Shown: positions 27,801-36,629, counted from the stretch's first letter. The stretch: DNA of 64,000 nucleotides from Streptococcus entericus DSM 14446 (GCF_000380025.1 NZ_KB904156.1:1-64000), one strand, 5' to 3'. The notes: generated by a model from the sequence alone, not told the origin. Numbers and translations: made by a program.

Positions 27801-30800
27801 GTTCCTGCGGACTACTGGGGCAATGGGACTTCTGCTGAATTGCGTGGCTTGAATGCTGGTCTGCCAGCCACCAGTGACATGGTATTGACCGGTGGACGGA
27901 TTTGGGGTGAGGTATCTAGTAATTTCCTCAACACCCTCAAGACCAACCTGTCTGCTAACGGTGGCACCTACCGCCCAATCCAGCTCTGGATTAACTGGCC
28001 ATGTACGGATAATTCTAAGCAACACTTGATTTTGGGTGGTGGTGAGAAATTCCTGCACCCATCTGTTGAACCTAGTCTAATTGCTGGCATCATGCTCAAC
28101 CCAATGCAACAGTCAGAGCCGTCTAAGATTGCCCTCTTCAGCGCAGCTGAGTACACTTGGAAGGTCTGGAAATCTGAGGCTGAGGCTCAGCGGGTTAATG
28201 ACATTGCCTTTAACTTTGCTGAAACTGGCACCTTCAAAGACAGTGAGGCTTCTCGTGCCTTCCGCGAACTTGGTAAGCATATGATCAACCAAAACATGGA
28301 CAGTCGTGTGGTCAAATTGGAAGAATCCATTGAATTGGCGCCGAAATTGGCTAACTTCATTACCCAGCTTAAAGCTGGTCAGGATTTGACAGCCAGCCGA
28401 GACGAATTGCGTCAGGAATTTGCCAAGTTGAAAGCTGCCGCTGAGACCTACAAGGCATCTGGTCATGAGCGGATGAAAGACCAAATCAGTCATTGGTTGG
28501 ATAACACCATTGATCAGATGACTGCTCTGGATAGCCTGCTGACTGCTACCGAGCACCTGAATGGTGACAAAGCGATCTTGTGGGATAATTACAAGGCAGG
28601 TCTGGATCGCTACAATCAGTCTAAGACCCATACGTTCTGGTATGTGAACCACTATGAGGCAGCTGAGCTGGGTGTCCAACACATCCGTCCATTTATCCTC
28701 AATCTCCTTGAACATGTGGCAGGTCAGATTGAACAGGCCTTGGACCCTAGTGTCATTCAGACCAGCCTCATCACCAACCGTCACCTCGCTCAAGGTGATT
28801 TGAGCAAGTTGACAGACGGTGACTTGACCACTCAAGTGCTCAGTCAGAGTCCAAACAGCATTGCTGTTGGTGATTATGTTGGATTAGCCTTCAATCGTCC
28901 GATTGAGCTGACCAGTCTTGGCTTTGCTATGGGGGCAACCAGCAATCCACGAGATACCTTTGCGGCAGCTGATGTTCAATACCTCAACGAGCAAGATGCC
29001 TGGGTGAAACTGGATAGCCCTGCCTATGTTGGCAATGAAAACCAACTGACCTTTACAGATTTGGCGATTAAGGCTAAGGCTGTCCGTATCATTGCAACAG
29101 CACCGAAAGAAAACACTTGGCTGGGTGTACGTGAGATTGCTGTCAACCGTCCATTGGAACAAGGGCAACGTAGCAATCAGCTGACAGGTACCATTACCAC
29201 CAGCAGTAACCTCATTTACAAATACAGCACCAGTCAAGCTCAAGCACTAGACAACAACCCTGCCACAGAAGCCATGTTTGCAAACAGCAACGGTCAGGAC
29301 AATACCCCTGCTGATAGCTGGGTACAGCTTAATCTCGAACAAGCCACACCGCTATCTAAGGTGATCATTGTCCAAGGCACAGGTGATAAGATTAGTCGGG
29401 GTGTCGTGGAATATAGCCCAGACGGTCAAGCTTGGCATAAATTGGCGGATGTTACTGGTGATACGACCATTACCATTCCGACAGCTGTCACTGCCAAGGC
29501 CGTTCGGATTAAGAATGCTCAAGCCATGAATAAATGGTGGCGGATTGCCGAGTTCAAACTGGAGAGTAACCAAGGTGTAGCCGATTACACAGAGACCTCT
29601 GTTGCTGAACTTGCAGACGCACGAACAGTTCTTGGTCAGGACAGCTATCGCCTGGCTCTGCCGGCTGACGCTACACTGAAACCGTCTGATTATATCGGCT
29701 TGAAGTTGGCTAGATTGCATCAGCTGGAAAGTATCGCTCTGACAGGAGCAAGTAATACTCAACTCAGTCTCCTCTATTCACCAAATGGTGTCGAATGGTA
29801 TCGAGATGACCAGGTTAACAGACAAGATTTGGTCCGATATGTTCGTCTGGTCAACGAAACAAGTAGTAACCAAACAGTCACTGCACAAGCTTTGGTGGTT
29901 AAGACCAAGGAAATCTTGCCAGACAGCTTGACGTCAACCACCATGGGCATTCACTCTACCTACGGTTCCTCTGATGTGCGTAACCGCAACAATCTTGCGG
30001 AGCTCTTTGATGGCAAACTCAATAATTTTGTAGAGTTTTCTGACTACCCACGTTCAGGTGGCAATATCGTTCTGACCCTAGGTAGTGAGCGTCCGGTACG
30101 TAAAATTCGTGCCTATATCCAAGATGGCACTCAGAATTACTTGCGCGACGGTAAGATTCAGATTAGCCCAGATGGTCAAACCTGGACAGATGTCGTGACT
30201 ATTGGTGACGGTCAGGAAAACCCACGTCGGGATGATTCTCTGACCGATGGTTGGACTCACGATAGCACACAACCAGGTAACCGCTATATCGAGGGTAGTC
30301 TGACGACTCCAGTTACTGCCAAGTACTTGCGGGTTCTCTTCACTGCAGATTACACCCACCGCTTTGTTGGCTTTACTGAACTGGTGATTAACGACGGCGA
30401 ATTTGTCAAGACTGTTAATGACCCAACCGTTGTCACAAGTGGCGCAGAAACTCAAGACTCCTTGGCAACGCATGTTGTTGACGGACGCCTCCTGACCAGC
30501 TATCGCACCCAAGGTCAAGCTGGGGAACTCACTTATCACTTGTCTGAAAACACCCATCATAACCATGTGACAATCTTGTCAACACTCGCTGATGGTCAGG
30601 TGGTTACCGTTAAGGCTCGCGTGGTTGAGGAAATAGCAGAGCAGCATGACCGTGATGTGGCAAGCAAGTGGATTGTCCTTGGACAGCTGGACAGCAGCTT
30701 CAAAACGCTGATTGTCCCAGAAGGTGTCAAACATCTGCTGGACATCAAACTAGAACATGGCGACCAAGCCCTTGAAGTTTATGAATTGGCAACCTACTAT

Positions 30801-32636
30801 CAAGAAATTGATCAGTCCACCCAAGACCCAGCTGATGAAACACCAGAAACAGACAAGGACCAAGGCAACTCAGATTCAGGCAATCCGTCAGGTGATGCAG
30901 GTCAAGATTCAGGCACACCAAGTGATTCAACTGATTCAAACCAAACCCCAAGTGGTGATCAGGCTAATGGTGATAGCCAAGACAGCTCAGATTCTGATAG
31001 TCCTTCAGGCGATGCTGGTACTGATGAAGGTAGCCACACCGATACCAACGAAGGCAGTTCAGACTCTGGTAATCAGACAGGCGATACAGACCAAGATTCA
31101 GGCACACCAGGCGATTCAACTGATTCAAACACAACCCCAGGTGGTGACCAAGATAATGGTGGTAGCCAAGTTGGCTCAGATTCAGATGACCAGTCCGATG
31201 ATTCAAGCTCCGGGCAAGGTGGGGATACTGGTGCAGACCAAGAAGGTAACACCAACTCAGACCATGATGATTCAGACTCTGGCAATCCGTCAGGCGAAAC
31301 AGGTCAAAATCCAGGCACACCAGGCGATTCAACTGATTCAAACACAACACCAGGCGATGACCAGAATAATGGTAGCAGCCAAGGCGACAACGCTGGTACC
31401 AACGAAGACGGTAGCACCGATACCAACGCAGGCGGCAACACCGGCGCTGATCAAGGTGGTAACACCGATACTGGCGCAGACCAAGAAGGTAACACCAGCT
31501 CAGACCTAGGCGATTCAGACTCTGGCAATCAATCAGGCGAAACAGGTCAAAATCCAGGCACATCAGGCGATTCAACTAATTCAAACACAACACCAGGCGA
31601 TGACCAGAATAATGGTGGCAGCCAAGGCGACAACGCTGGTACCAACGAAGACGGTAGCACCGATACTAACGCAGGTGGTAACACCGGTGCCGATGCAGGT
31701 GACAACACAACCAAACCTGACACCACGCAACCATCTCGTCAAATTCAGGATACTGACTCCGGTATCATCGCAGAGGTTCAATCAGCGGATGACAAGGTGG
31801 CAGGCTTGAGAGTGGTCTTCCACAAAGAAACCAATAACCCTGAAACCCCAGCCATCCTCAAGGGCACCGACTACGACCTCTTTGACATCGAGCTGGTTGA
31901 CAAGGATGGTAATGTCATCAAGCCAACTGCTCCGGTTGACGTTTACTTGCCGATTGATGACGGCAAAGTCGTCGCTCAAGTGGTTTACCTACCAAATAGT
32001 GACCAGAGCCAAAGCCTGTCATTCACAACAGTGACTCGTGATGGCAAGCGCTATGCCAAATTCACCGCAGAGCACTTCAGTGAGTATGGTATTGTTTATG
32101 AGCCACAATCAACACCGGTTCCAGATCCAGAACCAACACCGATTCCAGAACCGACACCAAATCCGGATCCAGCACCAACGCCAAATCCAGACCATGTTCC
32201 GACTCCAGGAATCCCTGGTCAAGGTGGGGACACACCAAATCCTGGTAACCCAGGCATTGACCAAGGTGGCAACACACCAGACACCACTGGTAATACACCA
32301 AATAAACCTGTGGACAAGGCTAAGTTGGCGACCGATTTGCTTAAAGCAATTGATGCATCTAACTTGACTGACGAGCAAAAAGGCGAATTGGCTGTCAAGG
32401 TAGCATTCGCAGAAACCGCAGCTGAACTCGAAGCCATCAAGGCAGAAGTTGCTAAGCTTATTAAAGCGACAAGGCGTTCAGCTACAGCTCCTGCAGCTTC
32501 AGCACCAGCCTCAGTGATAGCAGGTAAGAAGGGACTCCCTGCAACAGGAGATGCCCACACAGCTCTAGCCGCTGTCGGCGCAACAGCCCTCCTATCAGCC
32601 TTAGGCTTGGCTGGACTAAGAAGACGAGCTAGATAA
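21810..32636 (+). CDS. LPXTG-anchored GH2 beta-galactosidase / GH84 beta-N-acetylglucosaminidase fusion
   Basis: 3608 residues. The ATG at 21810 follows AAAGGAGG. Order: YSIRK signal (YSIRKTSLGVGS, 15-26; cleavage near 44); acidic linker; GH2 sugar-binding and Ig domains (about 146-430); GH2 barrel (about 430-760) with acid/base E581 in GNEV and nucleophile E667 in GSET; Ig-like domains (about 860-1180); a galactose-binding-like domain and a discoidin-type domain (about 1190-1575); a GH84 module with its N-terminal domain (about 1690-1840) and barrel from NRGFIEGYYGNPW (about 1843), catalytic D1960-D1961; several discoidin-like domains (about 2320-2870); an Asp/Ser/Gly/Asn repeat (about 3001-3310); a beta domain; a Pro-rich wall region; LPATG at 3576-3580, hydrophobic helix and RRRAR tail. 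It would trim Gal and then GlcNAc from host glycans at the cell surface. Specificity is inferred. Confidence 0.92.
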   Translation: MKRDRKDYLNRLYHYSIRKTSLGVGSVVVGLFLSGVLPQETVLAETPASPVAGQTDKQEDEQSVVNEESVKPLVEEGKPSEVAEQGLSSLSDAEKVAEAPTDKAPAEDLSRATVSSSPAVANVATRSAEPSSDKPSETITQTESPEEWHKVNHYNDTDKVVNFDKDWKFNLGDSAAASSKSFDDSSWKKLDLPHDFSLIQDYTPSGEAESGYKPGGIGWYRKSFTIGEEAAKGRVNLQFDGAYMETEVFINGTSLGTHTYGYSPFSFDLTEHLKKDEENVLAVKVTNPIPSSRWYSGSGIYRSVHLEFAPSVHLAEYGVVVTTPDLKDTHNLDSGSRINISTTVVNQGEDAAQVTVRSTLFERDSNGGRGRQVAVSTDVPAKSVTAGSSSAIDTSLTIVKPKLWSVDNPHLYVLRTEVLKDGQVIQSREQETGFRYTAFDKDTGFKLNGQNLKLQGVSMHHDQGGLGARAYYDAIERQFTILKDMGVNAVRVTHNPASRAMKDIANRKGMLLIDEAFDTWEHAKNGNTNDYARYFNRVIGDSVRDLNGARADQTWAEYHIKQMVKSGINDPSIIMWSTGNEVMEGFSANTSNYPQVIARLSDWVAEIDPTRPATFGDNMLKNRHQNAIGMANVLTEKKGIVGYNYANGAQYDQGHRDHPDWIIYGSETASAVNSRGVYNVKGNTQRQDRQLTSYDQSKVNWGHVASEAWYDVLTRDFVAGEFVWTGFDYLGEPTPWNKTNPGAQGTWGSPKSSYFGIVDTAGLPKDSYYFYRSQWQKGDTTLHVLPAWEESVVAKDNQNRVEVVVYSNAAKVKLVHISPEGVERVIGTKAFSKETTSAGHTYQVYKGSDKQQVEHKNLYLTWHVPYEAGTIKAIALDEQDRVIEQTVGTSQVSTFGAAHKLQATVTHKKDTVDDHNLAYVTIDVQDAKGNLVVNASNRIKVTVTGEAELVAMDNGNPVDHQSYQDDNRQAFGGKVVAILKMTGKAGQVQVTATADGLASSTQTFEVAAKRQSQADKVDSYKLTKTIYIKKGAELKLPEKTTVRYEDGREVEKDLHFDRSAIAPKLAAGETFTATGRINDLGTRAELVVAVIDQVAAIKNISTATEVGARPKLPETAQAYLADGSLLSATFPVSWQMPEEAQFAQTGTVMINGTADVLGQKLPITASVRVGEKTLTIDQNVAPSARTLTQNIVGSDTLTAINDGNLNVSANNQGGPNPTIWSNWQAAQNGQKTATLSFTYDTAQTIAEVVAYYHRDRLSLRTPKSATFAWNRGSGAEDETIAIASQTAEAVAGTSLTKVTYRLAQPVSAVEFKMTVENSDEAMPSAQKSSVGIAEVQLMTALESFNQHSEAGLTDIRVGDRRYTGNQISTSMRVPATGAVTATNNNRNVGITILPEQDGVVKIFTESEDKTRSAVYSIQLVPENPRTPDDKRYVPRSEVTLTAGSVENQPSEAVTNANDFNFNTHWHSAWAGTTIDNLWVTLDTGRLRQLDGLAYMQRQDSSNNGKVDGYEVYISSDNQNWSRVAVGRFANTNDWQEASFTPTQGRYLKLKATSTLGDRPNVFMSASELRAREVVDPTAKIALADSHVTLPSQPLTHTGQALTPKPIVTVAGQVLVENTDYTLAYADNIGQADRPTQGTVTVTGLGRYEGIVTKSFTILPSQVTEVVTDGTEELPDSWTAPTAVDATEALTDPAYLSKTYTVFPTPQQVTYGDGLVRLDGTVNLVIGSGVDIYTRNRLKETLQANNISYSTSQAAVDSATNIFLGIHGQDTLASQHQATAGIATDLYGKIDAHSLVIKGNSISVVGKDTDAVFYGLTTLKHMLKDSEKPVLRHVTVQDYADIKNRGFIEGYYGNPWSNADRAELMRYGGDLKMTQYFFAPKDDPYHNSRWRELYPAEKLEEIRELAKAGNQSKTRYVWTLHPFMHRAVRFDSNYQADFDVIKAKFTQLLDVGVREFGILADDASATSADNYNRLMNDLTNWLGEKQATYTGLRKDMIFVPADYWGNGTSAELRGLNAGLPATSDMVLTGGRIWGEVSSNFLNTLKTNLSANGGTYRPIQLWINWPCTDNSKQHLILGGGEKFLHPSVEPSLIAGIMLNPMQQSEPSKIALFSAAEYTWKVWKSEAEAQRVNDIAFNFAETGTFKDSEASRAFRELGKHMINQNMDSRVVKLEESIELAPKLANFITQLKAGQDLTASRDELRQEFAKLKAAAETYKASGHERMKDQISHWLDNTIDQMTALDSLLTATEHLNGDKAILWDNYKAGLDRYNQSKTHTFWYVNHYEAAELGVQHIRPFILNLLEHVAGQIEQALDPSVIQTSLITNRHLAQGDLSKLTDGDLTTQVLSQSPNSIAVGDYVGLAFNRPIELTSLGFAMGATSNPRDTFAAADVQYLNEQDAWVKLDSPAYVGNENQLTFTDLAIKAKAVRIIATAPKENTWLGVREIAVNRPLEQGQRSNQLTGTITTSSNLIYKYSTSQAQALDNNPATEAMFANSNGQDNTPADSWVQLNLEQATPLSKVIIVQGTGDKISRGVVEYSPDGQAWHKLADVTGDTTITIPTAVTAKAVRIKNAQAMNKWWRIAEFKLESNQGVADYTETSVAELADARTVLGQDSYRLALPADATLKPSDYIGLKLARLHQLESIALTGASNTQLSLLYSPNGVEWYRDDQVNRQDLVRYVRLVNETSSNQTVTAQALVVKTKEILPDSLTSTTMGIHSTYGSSDVRNRNNLAELFDGKLNNFVEFSDYPRSGGNIVLTLGSERPVRKIRAYIQDGTQNYLRDGKIQISPDGQTWTDVVTIGDGQENPRRDDSLTDGWTHDSTQPGNRYIEGSLTTPVTAKYLRVLFTADYTHRFVGFTELVINDGEFVKTVNDPTVVTSGAETQDSLATHVVDGRLLTSYRTQGQAGELTYHLSENTHHNHVTILSTLADGQVVTVKARVVEEIAEQHDRDVASKWIVLGQLDSSFKTLIVPEGVKHLLDIKLEHGDQALEVYELATYYQEIDQSTQDPADETPETDKDQGNSDSGNPSGDAGQDSGTPSDSTDSNQTPSGDQANGDSQDSSDSDSPSGDAGTDEGSHTDTNEGSSDSGNQTGDTDQDSGTPGDSTDSNTTPGGDQDNGGSQVGSDSDDQSDDSSSGQGGDTGADQEGNTNSDHDDSDSGNPSGETGQNPGTPGDSTDSNTTPGDDQNNGSSQGDNAGTNEDGSTDTNAGGNTGADQGGNTDTGADQEGNTSSDLGDSDSGNQSGETGQNPGTSGDSTNSNTTPGDDQNNGGSQGDNAGTNEDGSTDTNAGGNTGADAGDNTTKPDTTQPSRQIQDTDSGIIAEVQSADDKVAGLRVVFHKETNNPETPAILKGTDYDLFDIELVDKDGNVIKPTAPVDVYLPIDDGKVVAQVVYLPNSDQSQSLSFTTVTRDGKRYAKFTAEHFSEYGIVYEPQSTPVPDPEPTPIPEPTPNPDPAPTPNPDHVPTPGIPGQGGDTPNPGNPGIDQGGNTPDTTGNTPNKPVDKAKLATDLLKAIDASNLTDEQKGELAVKVAFAETAAELEAIKAEVAKLIKATRRSATAPAASAPASVIAGKKGLPATGDAHTALAAVGATALLSALGLAGLRRRAR
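30840..31720 (+). repeat. Degenerate tandem repeats coding an Asp/Ser/Gly/Asn stalk
   Basis: About four long imperfect repeats, each containing a segment like GDSTDSNTTPGDDQ and often GTNEDGSTDTNAGGNTGA. The last two copies are nearly identical at the DNA level. Such repeats form an extended stalk and are prone to copy-number change by recombination. Confidence 0.85.
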
Positions 32637-32642
32637 GCTAAT

Positions 32643-32678
32643 AAAAACTAGATTGGCCATGAGCCAGTCTAGTTTTTT
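32643..32678 (+). terminator. Terminator after the giant glycosidase gene
   Basis: AAAACTAGA-TGG pairs with CCA-TCTAGTTTT and is followed by T6. Confidence 0.85.
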
Positions 32679-32688
32679 GGTTGCTAAT

Positions 32689-32718
32689 AAAAAACCTAAA
32701 TCAATGACTTGATTCAGG
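32689..32718 (-). terminator. Terminator of the GH25 gene
   Basis: On the minus strand CCTGAATCAA pairs with TTGATTTAGG and is followed by TTTTTT. Confidence 0.8.
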
Positions 32719-32733
32719 AGTTTTACAGGTTAT

Positions 32734-33594
32734 TTAATTGGTTGACGGCAATGAGCCGAATAATTTTTTAAAAATAGCTAGTTTGTTCTCTTGGGTAGGG
32801 GCAATTTGATTCATATCGACATCATGATTGAAACCAGCAATCCAACCTCGGTCGGTATACTGGTGGAGATGGTAATCAATATCCGTTTGCGGGGCAGCGT
32901 CGTAATAACCGGTATTGCTGCCGTATGTTGGAATCCAGATAGCGTCAAATCCGTCAATTGAAATCTGTTGCTCAGTCATAAAATAAGTACCGATATAGAG
33001 TCCAACGTTTTCAGCACCAAGTTTTTTAAGTTCATCGCGAAATGCTTTGACCCCTTGATCCATGTTTGACATGGTTTCTTCCTCTATATCAACCCAATAA
33101 AATGTTGGTTTATAAGGCGAAGCGGCTTTGTAAAATTCGCGAGCTTCCTCACGCATCTCCTTTTCGCTAGTACCTAGAGCGTAGGCATAGACAGCCACAG
33201 GGATACCACGTTTTTGAAACTCAGTGATATGGGTTTTGTAAGATTTATCAATACCTGTGGTGTGTGATGCGTTGTTGTTTTTGGTAATTTTTGACCCGCC
33301 ATAAACGCGGACGATAACACCAGAAACATGCTGTGAAACGGTATCGTAATCCATATCAGAGGGTAGTTGCCAGCCGGAAACATCAATAATGGGTTTTAAT
33401 TCAACGATGTCTTCTTCAGCAGATGATGAAGGAGCAGGATTGATAGAAGGTAGGCTAGCGGTTGGAATGGTTTGGCTAGCTTGTTGAAGCACCTGTTTAT
33501 CCAGCTGTCTTTCTTTGAGGTAGGCAACTCCCATCACTAGGGTAATCAGGCTAAAAAAGATTAGCACAACGATGGGTTTTAATTTTCTTCTCAT
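32734..33594 (-). CDS. Membrane-anchored GH25 muramidase
   Basis: 286 residues. An N-terminal signal-anchor helix (about residues 8-24) and a Ser/Pro-rich linker are followed by a GH25 lysozyme domain (about 65-280). PIIDVSGWQ opens the barrel, and YWVDIEEE holds the catalytic Asp and Glu. The enzyme would cut the MurNAc-GlcNAc bond of peptidoglycan outside the membrane, in remodelling or autolysis. There is no wall-binding repeat or LPXTG. It converges with the giant glycosidase gene. No clear ribosome binding site stands out before the ATG. Confidence 0.88.
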   Translation of the reverse strand: MRRKLKPIVVLIFFSLITLVMGVAYLKERQLDKQVLQQASQTIPTASLPSINPAPSSSAEEDIVELKPIIDVSGWQLPSDMDYDTVSQHVSGVIVRVYGGSKITKNNNASHTTGIDKSYKTHITEFQKRGIPVAVYAYALGTSEKEMREEAREFYKAASPYKPTFYWVDIEEETMSNMDQGVKAFRDELKKLGAENVGLYIGTYFMTEQQISIDGFDAIWIPTYGSNTGYYDAAPQTDIDYHLHQYTDRGWIAGFNHDVDMNQIAPTQENKLAIFKKLFGSLPSTN

Positions 33595-33886
33595 TTAAAG
33601 CAAATTATAACATAGTTTCATTGAAAAATCAAAATATCTCGCTTTTTTGCGCTACCGTGACCAATCCATAGCGAAATAGCTATTTTAAGAACATGATTTT
33701 GACATTTTTCTTGCTAATAAGTACAAAGCGGATACTCTCGGTTTAGATTTGGGCGATGCTGTACTGTGAGACGCTCGCAAAGAAAGGTTAAAGCAGTGAC
33801 AATACCTGCTGTCCTCTTCTCGTATACTTAGGCTATATTTTCTAACTAAAAAATGATAAAATAAAACTATAGAAAAGAGGATAGTC
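33595..33886. other. Intergenic region before tmk
   Basis: 292 bases between the divergent GH25 and tmk genes. A minus-strand open frame overlaps tmk and shows no recognisable domain. A TAAAAT near 33857 is a possible -10 for tmk. Nothing else is seen. Confidence 0.5.
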
Positions 33887-34519
33887 ATGACAAGAGGGTT
33901 GTTGATTAGTTTTGAAGGACCAGATGGCGCAGGGAAAACCAGCGTTCTGAACGCACTAGTGCCGCGGTTGGTAGATTTGTGTCCAGATGGTCTCACCGTC
34001 ACACGCGAACCTGGAGGCGTAGCGATTTCAGAGAAAATTCGAGAGTTAATTCTGGATGTTGAGCATACAGCTATGGATGACAAGACTGAGTTATTGCTTT
34101 ATATCGCTGCTAGGCGACAGCATCTGGTGGAGAAGGTTCTGCCCGCTCTAGATAAGGGGGAGCTGGTATTGATGGATCGATTTATCGATAGTTCAGTCGC
34201 TTATCAAGGCTATGGGAGAGGACTCGGAGTTGACGCTGTGAGGTGGTTAAACAACTTTGCGACAGATGGTCTAGTACCTGATTTGACCCTCTATTTTGAT
34301 GTGCCTTCTGAGCTTGGTCTGGCACGTATCGAACAAAATAGTGACCGAGAAGTTAATCGCCTTGACTTGGAGCGATTAGACATGCACCAGCGGGTTCGTG
34401 CGGGCTACCAGACCATAGCAGAGCAAGAAAAGCGCATCGTAACCATTGATGCTAGTCAACCCTTGCCAGAAGTCATTGAAGAGACTTATCGGCACATTAA
34501 GGAGCTCTTAGAGAGATGA
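33887..34519 (+). CDS. tmk: Thymidylate kinase
   Basis: 210 residues. P-loop [11 protein letters not shown] at the N-terminus, [11 protein letters not shown] (the DR/EPGG dTMP site), [15 protein letters not shown] (DRY-type motif and LID region) and a C-terminal helix. It phosphorylates dTMP to dTDP for DNA synthesis. It is the first gene of the tmk-holB-yabA-rsmI cluster, in which all junctions overlap by ATGA. AGAGGAT precedes the ATG. Confidence 0.97.
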   Translation: MTRGLLISFEGPDGAGKTSVLNALVPRLVDLCPDGLTVTREPGGVAISEKIRELILDVEHTAMDDKTELLLYIAARRQHLVEKVLPALDKGELVLMDRFIDSSVAYQGYGRGLGVDAVRWLNNFATDGLVPDLTLYFDVPSELGLARIEQNSDREVNRLDLERLDMHQRVRAGYQTIAEQEKRIVTIDASQPLPEVIEETYRHIKELLER

Positions 34520-35415
34520 GAGAGGTCTTAACAGAACTGCAACCTAACTTACTAGCCTCGTTTGACGGGCTCTTAGCAAGGGGTAGACTGAGCCATGCCT
34601 ATTTATTCTCAGGAGAATTTGGGAGTTTTGAGCTGGCCCTTTATCTGGCACAGAGTCGTTTTTGTGAGGACTTATCTGCTAAAAACTTGCCCTGTGGGAA
34701 ATGCCGTTCCTGTCGCTTGATTGCCTCAGGCGAATTTACGGACGTGACGGTGGTTGAACCGATGGGACAGCTGATTAAAACGGAACAAATCCGTGAGCTG
34801 GCAAGAGATTTTGCACAATCAGGTTACGAAGGTGACTGCCAAGTCTTCATCATCAAGGATGCTGATAAGATGCACACCAACGCTGCCAACAGTCTCCTCA
34901 AACAGATTGAAGAACCAACCAGCAACTACTATATTTTTCTGTTGACGAGTGATGAAGAAAAGGTTTTACCAACGATAAAAAGTCGCTGTCAACTGTTTCG
35001 TTGCCCGACAGACAGAGCTTATCTGTTGCGGCAGTTTGAGGCGACTGGTCTGTTAAAAAGCCAAGCAAGCCTTTTAGCGGAGCTAACCAACTCACCGCAT
35101 CAACTCGCAGACTTAGCAGCAAATAAACGCCTGCTGGATTTGATAGGGCTTTGCCAACGCTTGATAGACCAGCTGTTAGCAGGCAAAGAAGAGGCTTACT
35201 TGCAGGTCAGTCGCTTGGTTAATAAGGCGAGTGATAAGACCGAACAGGATTGGTGCTTTCGGTTACTGACCAGCCAAGCCGCTCAGTCCGAACAAGCCAA
35301 CAAAGGAGCGGCGATTGTGGAGAAACTCTACCAAGTCAGGCGGATGTGGCAGGCCAATGTCAGTTTCCAAAACGCCTTGGACTATCTGGTGTTGACGTTA
35401 GAGGAGGAAGAATGA
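34516..35415 (+). CDS. holB: DNA polymerase III delta' subunit
   Basis: 299 residues. The clamp-loader fold is indicated by [20 protein letters not shown] (the Walker A position has lost the GKT, as in delta'), a four-Cys zinc motif ([17 protein letters not shown]), and SRC at the sensor/arginine-finger region (TIKSRCQ). Delta' helps open the sliding clamp. The start overlaps the tmk stop. Confidence 0.93.
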   Translation: MREVLTELQPNLLASFDGLLARGRLSHAYLFSGEFGSFELALYLAQSRFCEDLSAKNLPCGKCRSCRLIASGEFTDVTVVEPMGQLIKTEQIRELARDFAQSGYEGDCQVFIIKDADKMHTNAANSLLKQIEEPTSNYYIFLLTSDEEKVLPTIKSRCQLFRCPTDRAYLLRQFEATGLLKSQASLLAELTNSPHQLADLAANKRLLDLIGLCQRLIDQLLAGKEEAYLQVSRLVNKASDKTEQDWCFRLLTSQAAQSEQANKGAAIVEKLYQVRRMWQANVSFQNALDYLVLTLEEEE

Positions 35416-35741
35416 CAAACAAGGAACTTTTGCAGGCTTTTGATGGCTTTTCAGAAGAACTGCTGACAGTTTTAGGGACTAGCGAGCGCCTAAAAAAACA
35501 GGTCCAGACCGTATTGGAGGAGAATGCCCGATTGCGTCTGGAAAATCGGCAGTTGCAGGAGTTGCTCGCTCAGCGACAAGCACCAGTTGTTGAGAAAAAC
35601 ACCCATAACACAGGCAAGGAGCATCTGGAGCAACTCTACAATGAAGGTTTCCATGTCTGCAATGACTTTTATGGACAAAGCCGTGGAAGTAGAGAAGATT
35701 GCTTGATTTGTATGGAATTATTGTACAGGGATGATCGATGA
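35412..35741 (+). CDS. yabA: Replication initiation control protein YabA
   Basis: 109 residues from the ATG at 35412, which overlaps the holB stop (ATGA); a longer in-frame frame into holB has no support. An N-terminal leucine-rich coiled coil (about 5-55) forms the tetramer. The C-terminal zinc domain has H-x-C (GFHVC) and CLIC. YabA restrains DnaA by binding it and DnaN. Confidence 0.92.
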   Translation: MTNKELLQAFDGFSEELLTVLGTSERLKKQVQTVLEENARLRLENRQLQELLAQRQAPVVEKNTHNTGKEHLEQLYNEGFHVCNDFYGQSRGSREDCLICMELLYRDDR

Positions 35742-36607
35742 GAATACAGCGAAGTTTTAAGGATAATAGCGGAGCAGGCACCTTGTATTTGGTGCCGACC
35801 CCGATCGGCAATCTGGAGGACATGACCTTTCGGGCGGTCGAGGTGCTTAAGAATGTTGATTTGATTGCGGCAGAGGACACGCGAAATACAGGTCTCTTGC
35901 TCAAGCACTTTGGCATTACAACGCGTCAGACCAGTTTTCATGAGCACAATGCTGTAGAGAAGGTTCCTGTTCTGATTGACCTCTTGGTGTCAGGTCAATC
36001 CCTTGCTCAGGTATCAGATGCAGGGATGCCCAGCATTTCAGATCCAGGGCATGATTTGGTGCAGGCAGCACTGGCACAGGAGGTACCAGTTGTTGCTTTA
36101 CCAGGCGCGAGTGCGGGCTTGACAGCCCTAATCGCCAGTGGACTGATGCCACAACCGCATGTGTTTTATGGGTTTTTACCGAGAAAATCAGGCCAGCAGC
36201 TTGCTTTTTTCGAGGAAAAGAAACATTATCCAGAGACCCAGATTTTTTACGAGTCTCCTCACCGTTTAGTCGCTACCTTGACTAATTTGCTGTCGGTTTA
36301 CGGTGACCGGCAGGTGGTGGTGGTGCGTGAACTGACCAAACTTTATGAGGAGTACCAGCGGGGCACGGTGTCTGAAGCGATCGCTTATCTGACAGAACAT
36401 CCAGCCAAGGGGGAGTGCCTGATACTGGTCGCTGGCTACGAGGAAAGCCAGCATGAGCCCGATGAGTTGACAGATCAGACCATTATAGACTTGGTTGCGC
36501 AATCTATTGCCCAAGGTCAGAAACCCAATGCTGCCATCAAGGATGTGGCCAAGCGGCACAAGCTCAATCGGCAGGCTGTTTATAAACTCTACCACGCTAC
36601 TAACTAA
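35738..36607 (+). CDS. rsmI: 16S rRNA 2'-O-ribose C1402 methyltransferase RsmI
   Basis: 289 residues. SAM-dependent tetrapyrrole-methylase fold: LVPTPIGNLEDMTFRAVEVL, AAEDTRNTG, SDAGMPSISDPG and LPGASAGLTAL are the family motifs. It methylates C1402 in the ribosomal decoding centre. The start overlaps the yabA stop. It is followed by a strong terminator, which ends the cluster. Confidence 0.95.
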   Translation: MRIQRSFKDNSGAGTLYLVPTPIGNLEDMTFRAVEVLKNVDLIAAEDTRNTGLLLKHFGITTRQTSFHEHNAVEKVPVLIDLLVSGQSLAQVSDAGMPSISDPGHDLVQAALAQEVPVVALPGASAGLTALIASGLMPQPHVFYGFLPRKSGQQLAFFEEKKHYPETQIFYESPHRLVATLTNLLSVYGDRQVVVVRELTKLYEEYQRGTVSEAIAYLTEHPAKGECLILVAGYEESQHEPDELTDQTIIDLVAQSIAQGQKPNAAIKDVAKRHKLNRQAVYKLYHATN

Positions 36608-36629
36608 AACGAGGTTAACCTCGTTTTTT
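36606..36629 (+). terminator. Terminator of the tmk-rsmI cluster
   Basis: AAAACGAGGTTAACCTCGTTTT is a perfect palindrome with a T-run. Confidence 0.9.

Noticed and set aside
28113..28835. 240-residue minus-strand ORF inside the giant glycosidase
   Set aside because: Antisense shadow of a well supported gene; no family resemblance.
30757..31575. Long frames on both strands in the stalk repeat region
   Set aside because: They arise from the repetitive stalk coding sequence of the giant glycosidase; the proteins are low-complexity and have no start signals.
33685..34083. 132-residue minus-strand ORF across the tmk start
   Set aside because: It overlaps the tmk coding region and promoter and matches nothing I recognise.
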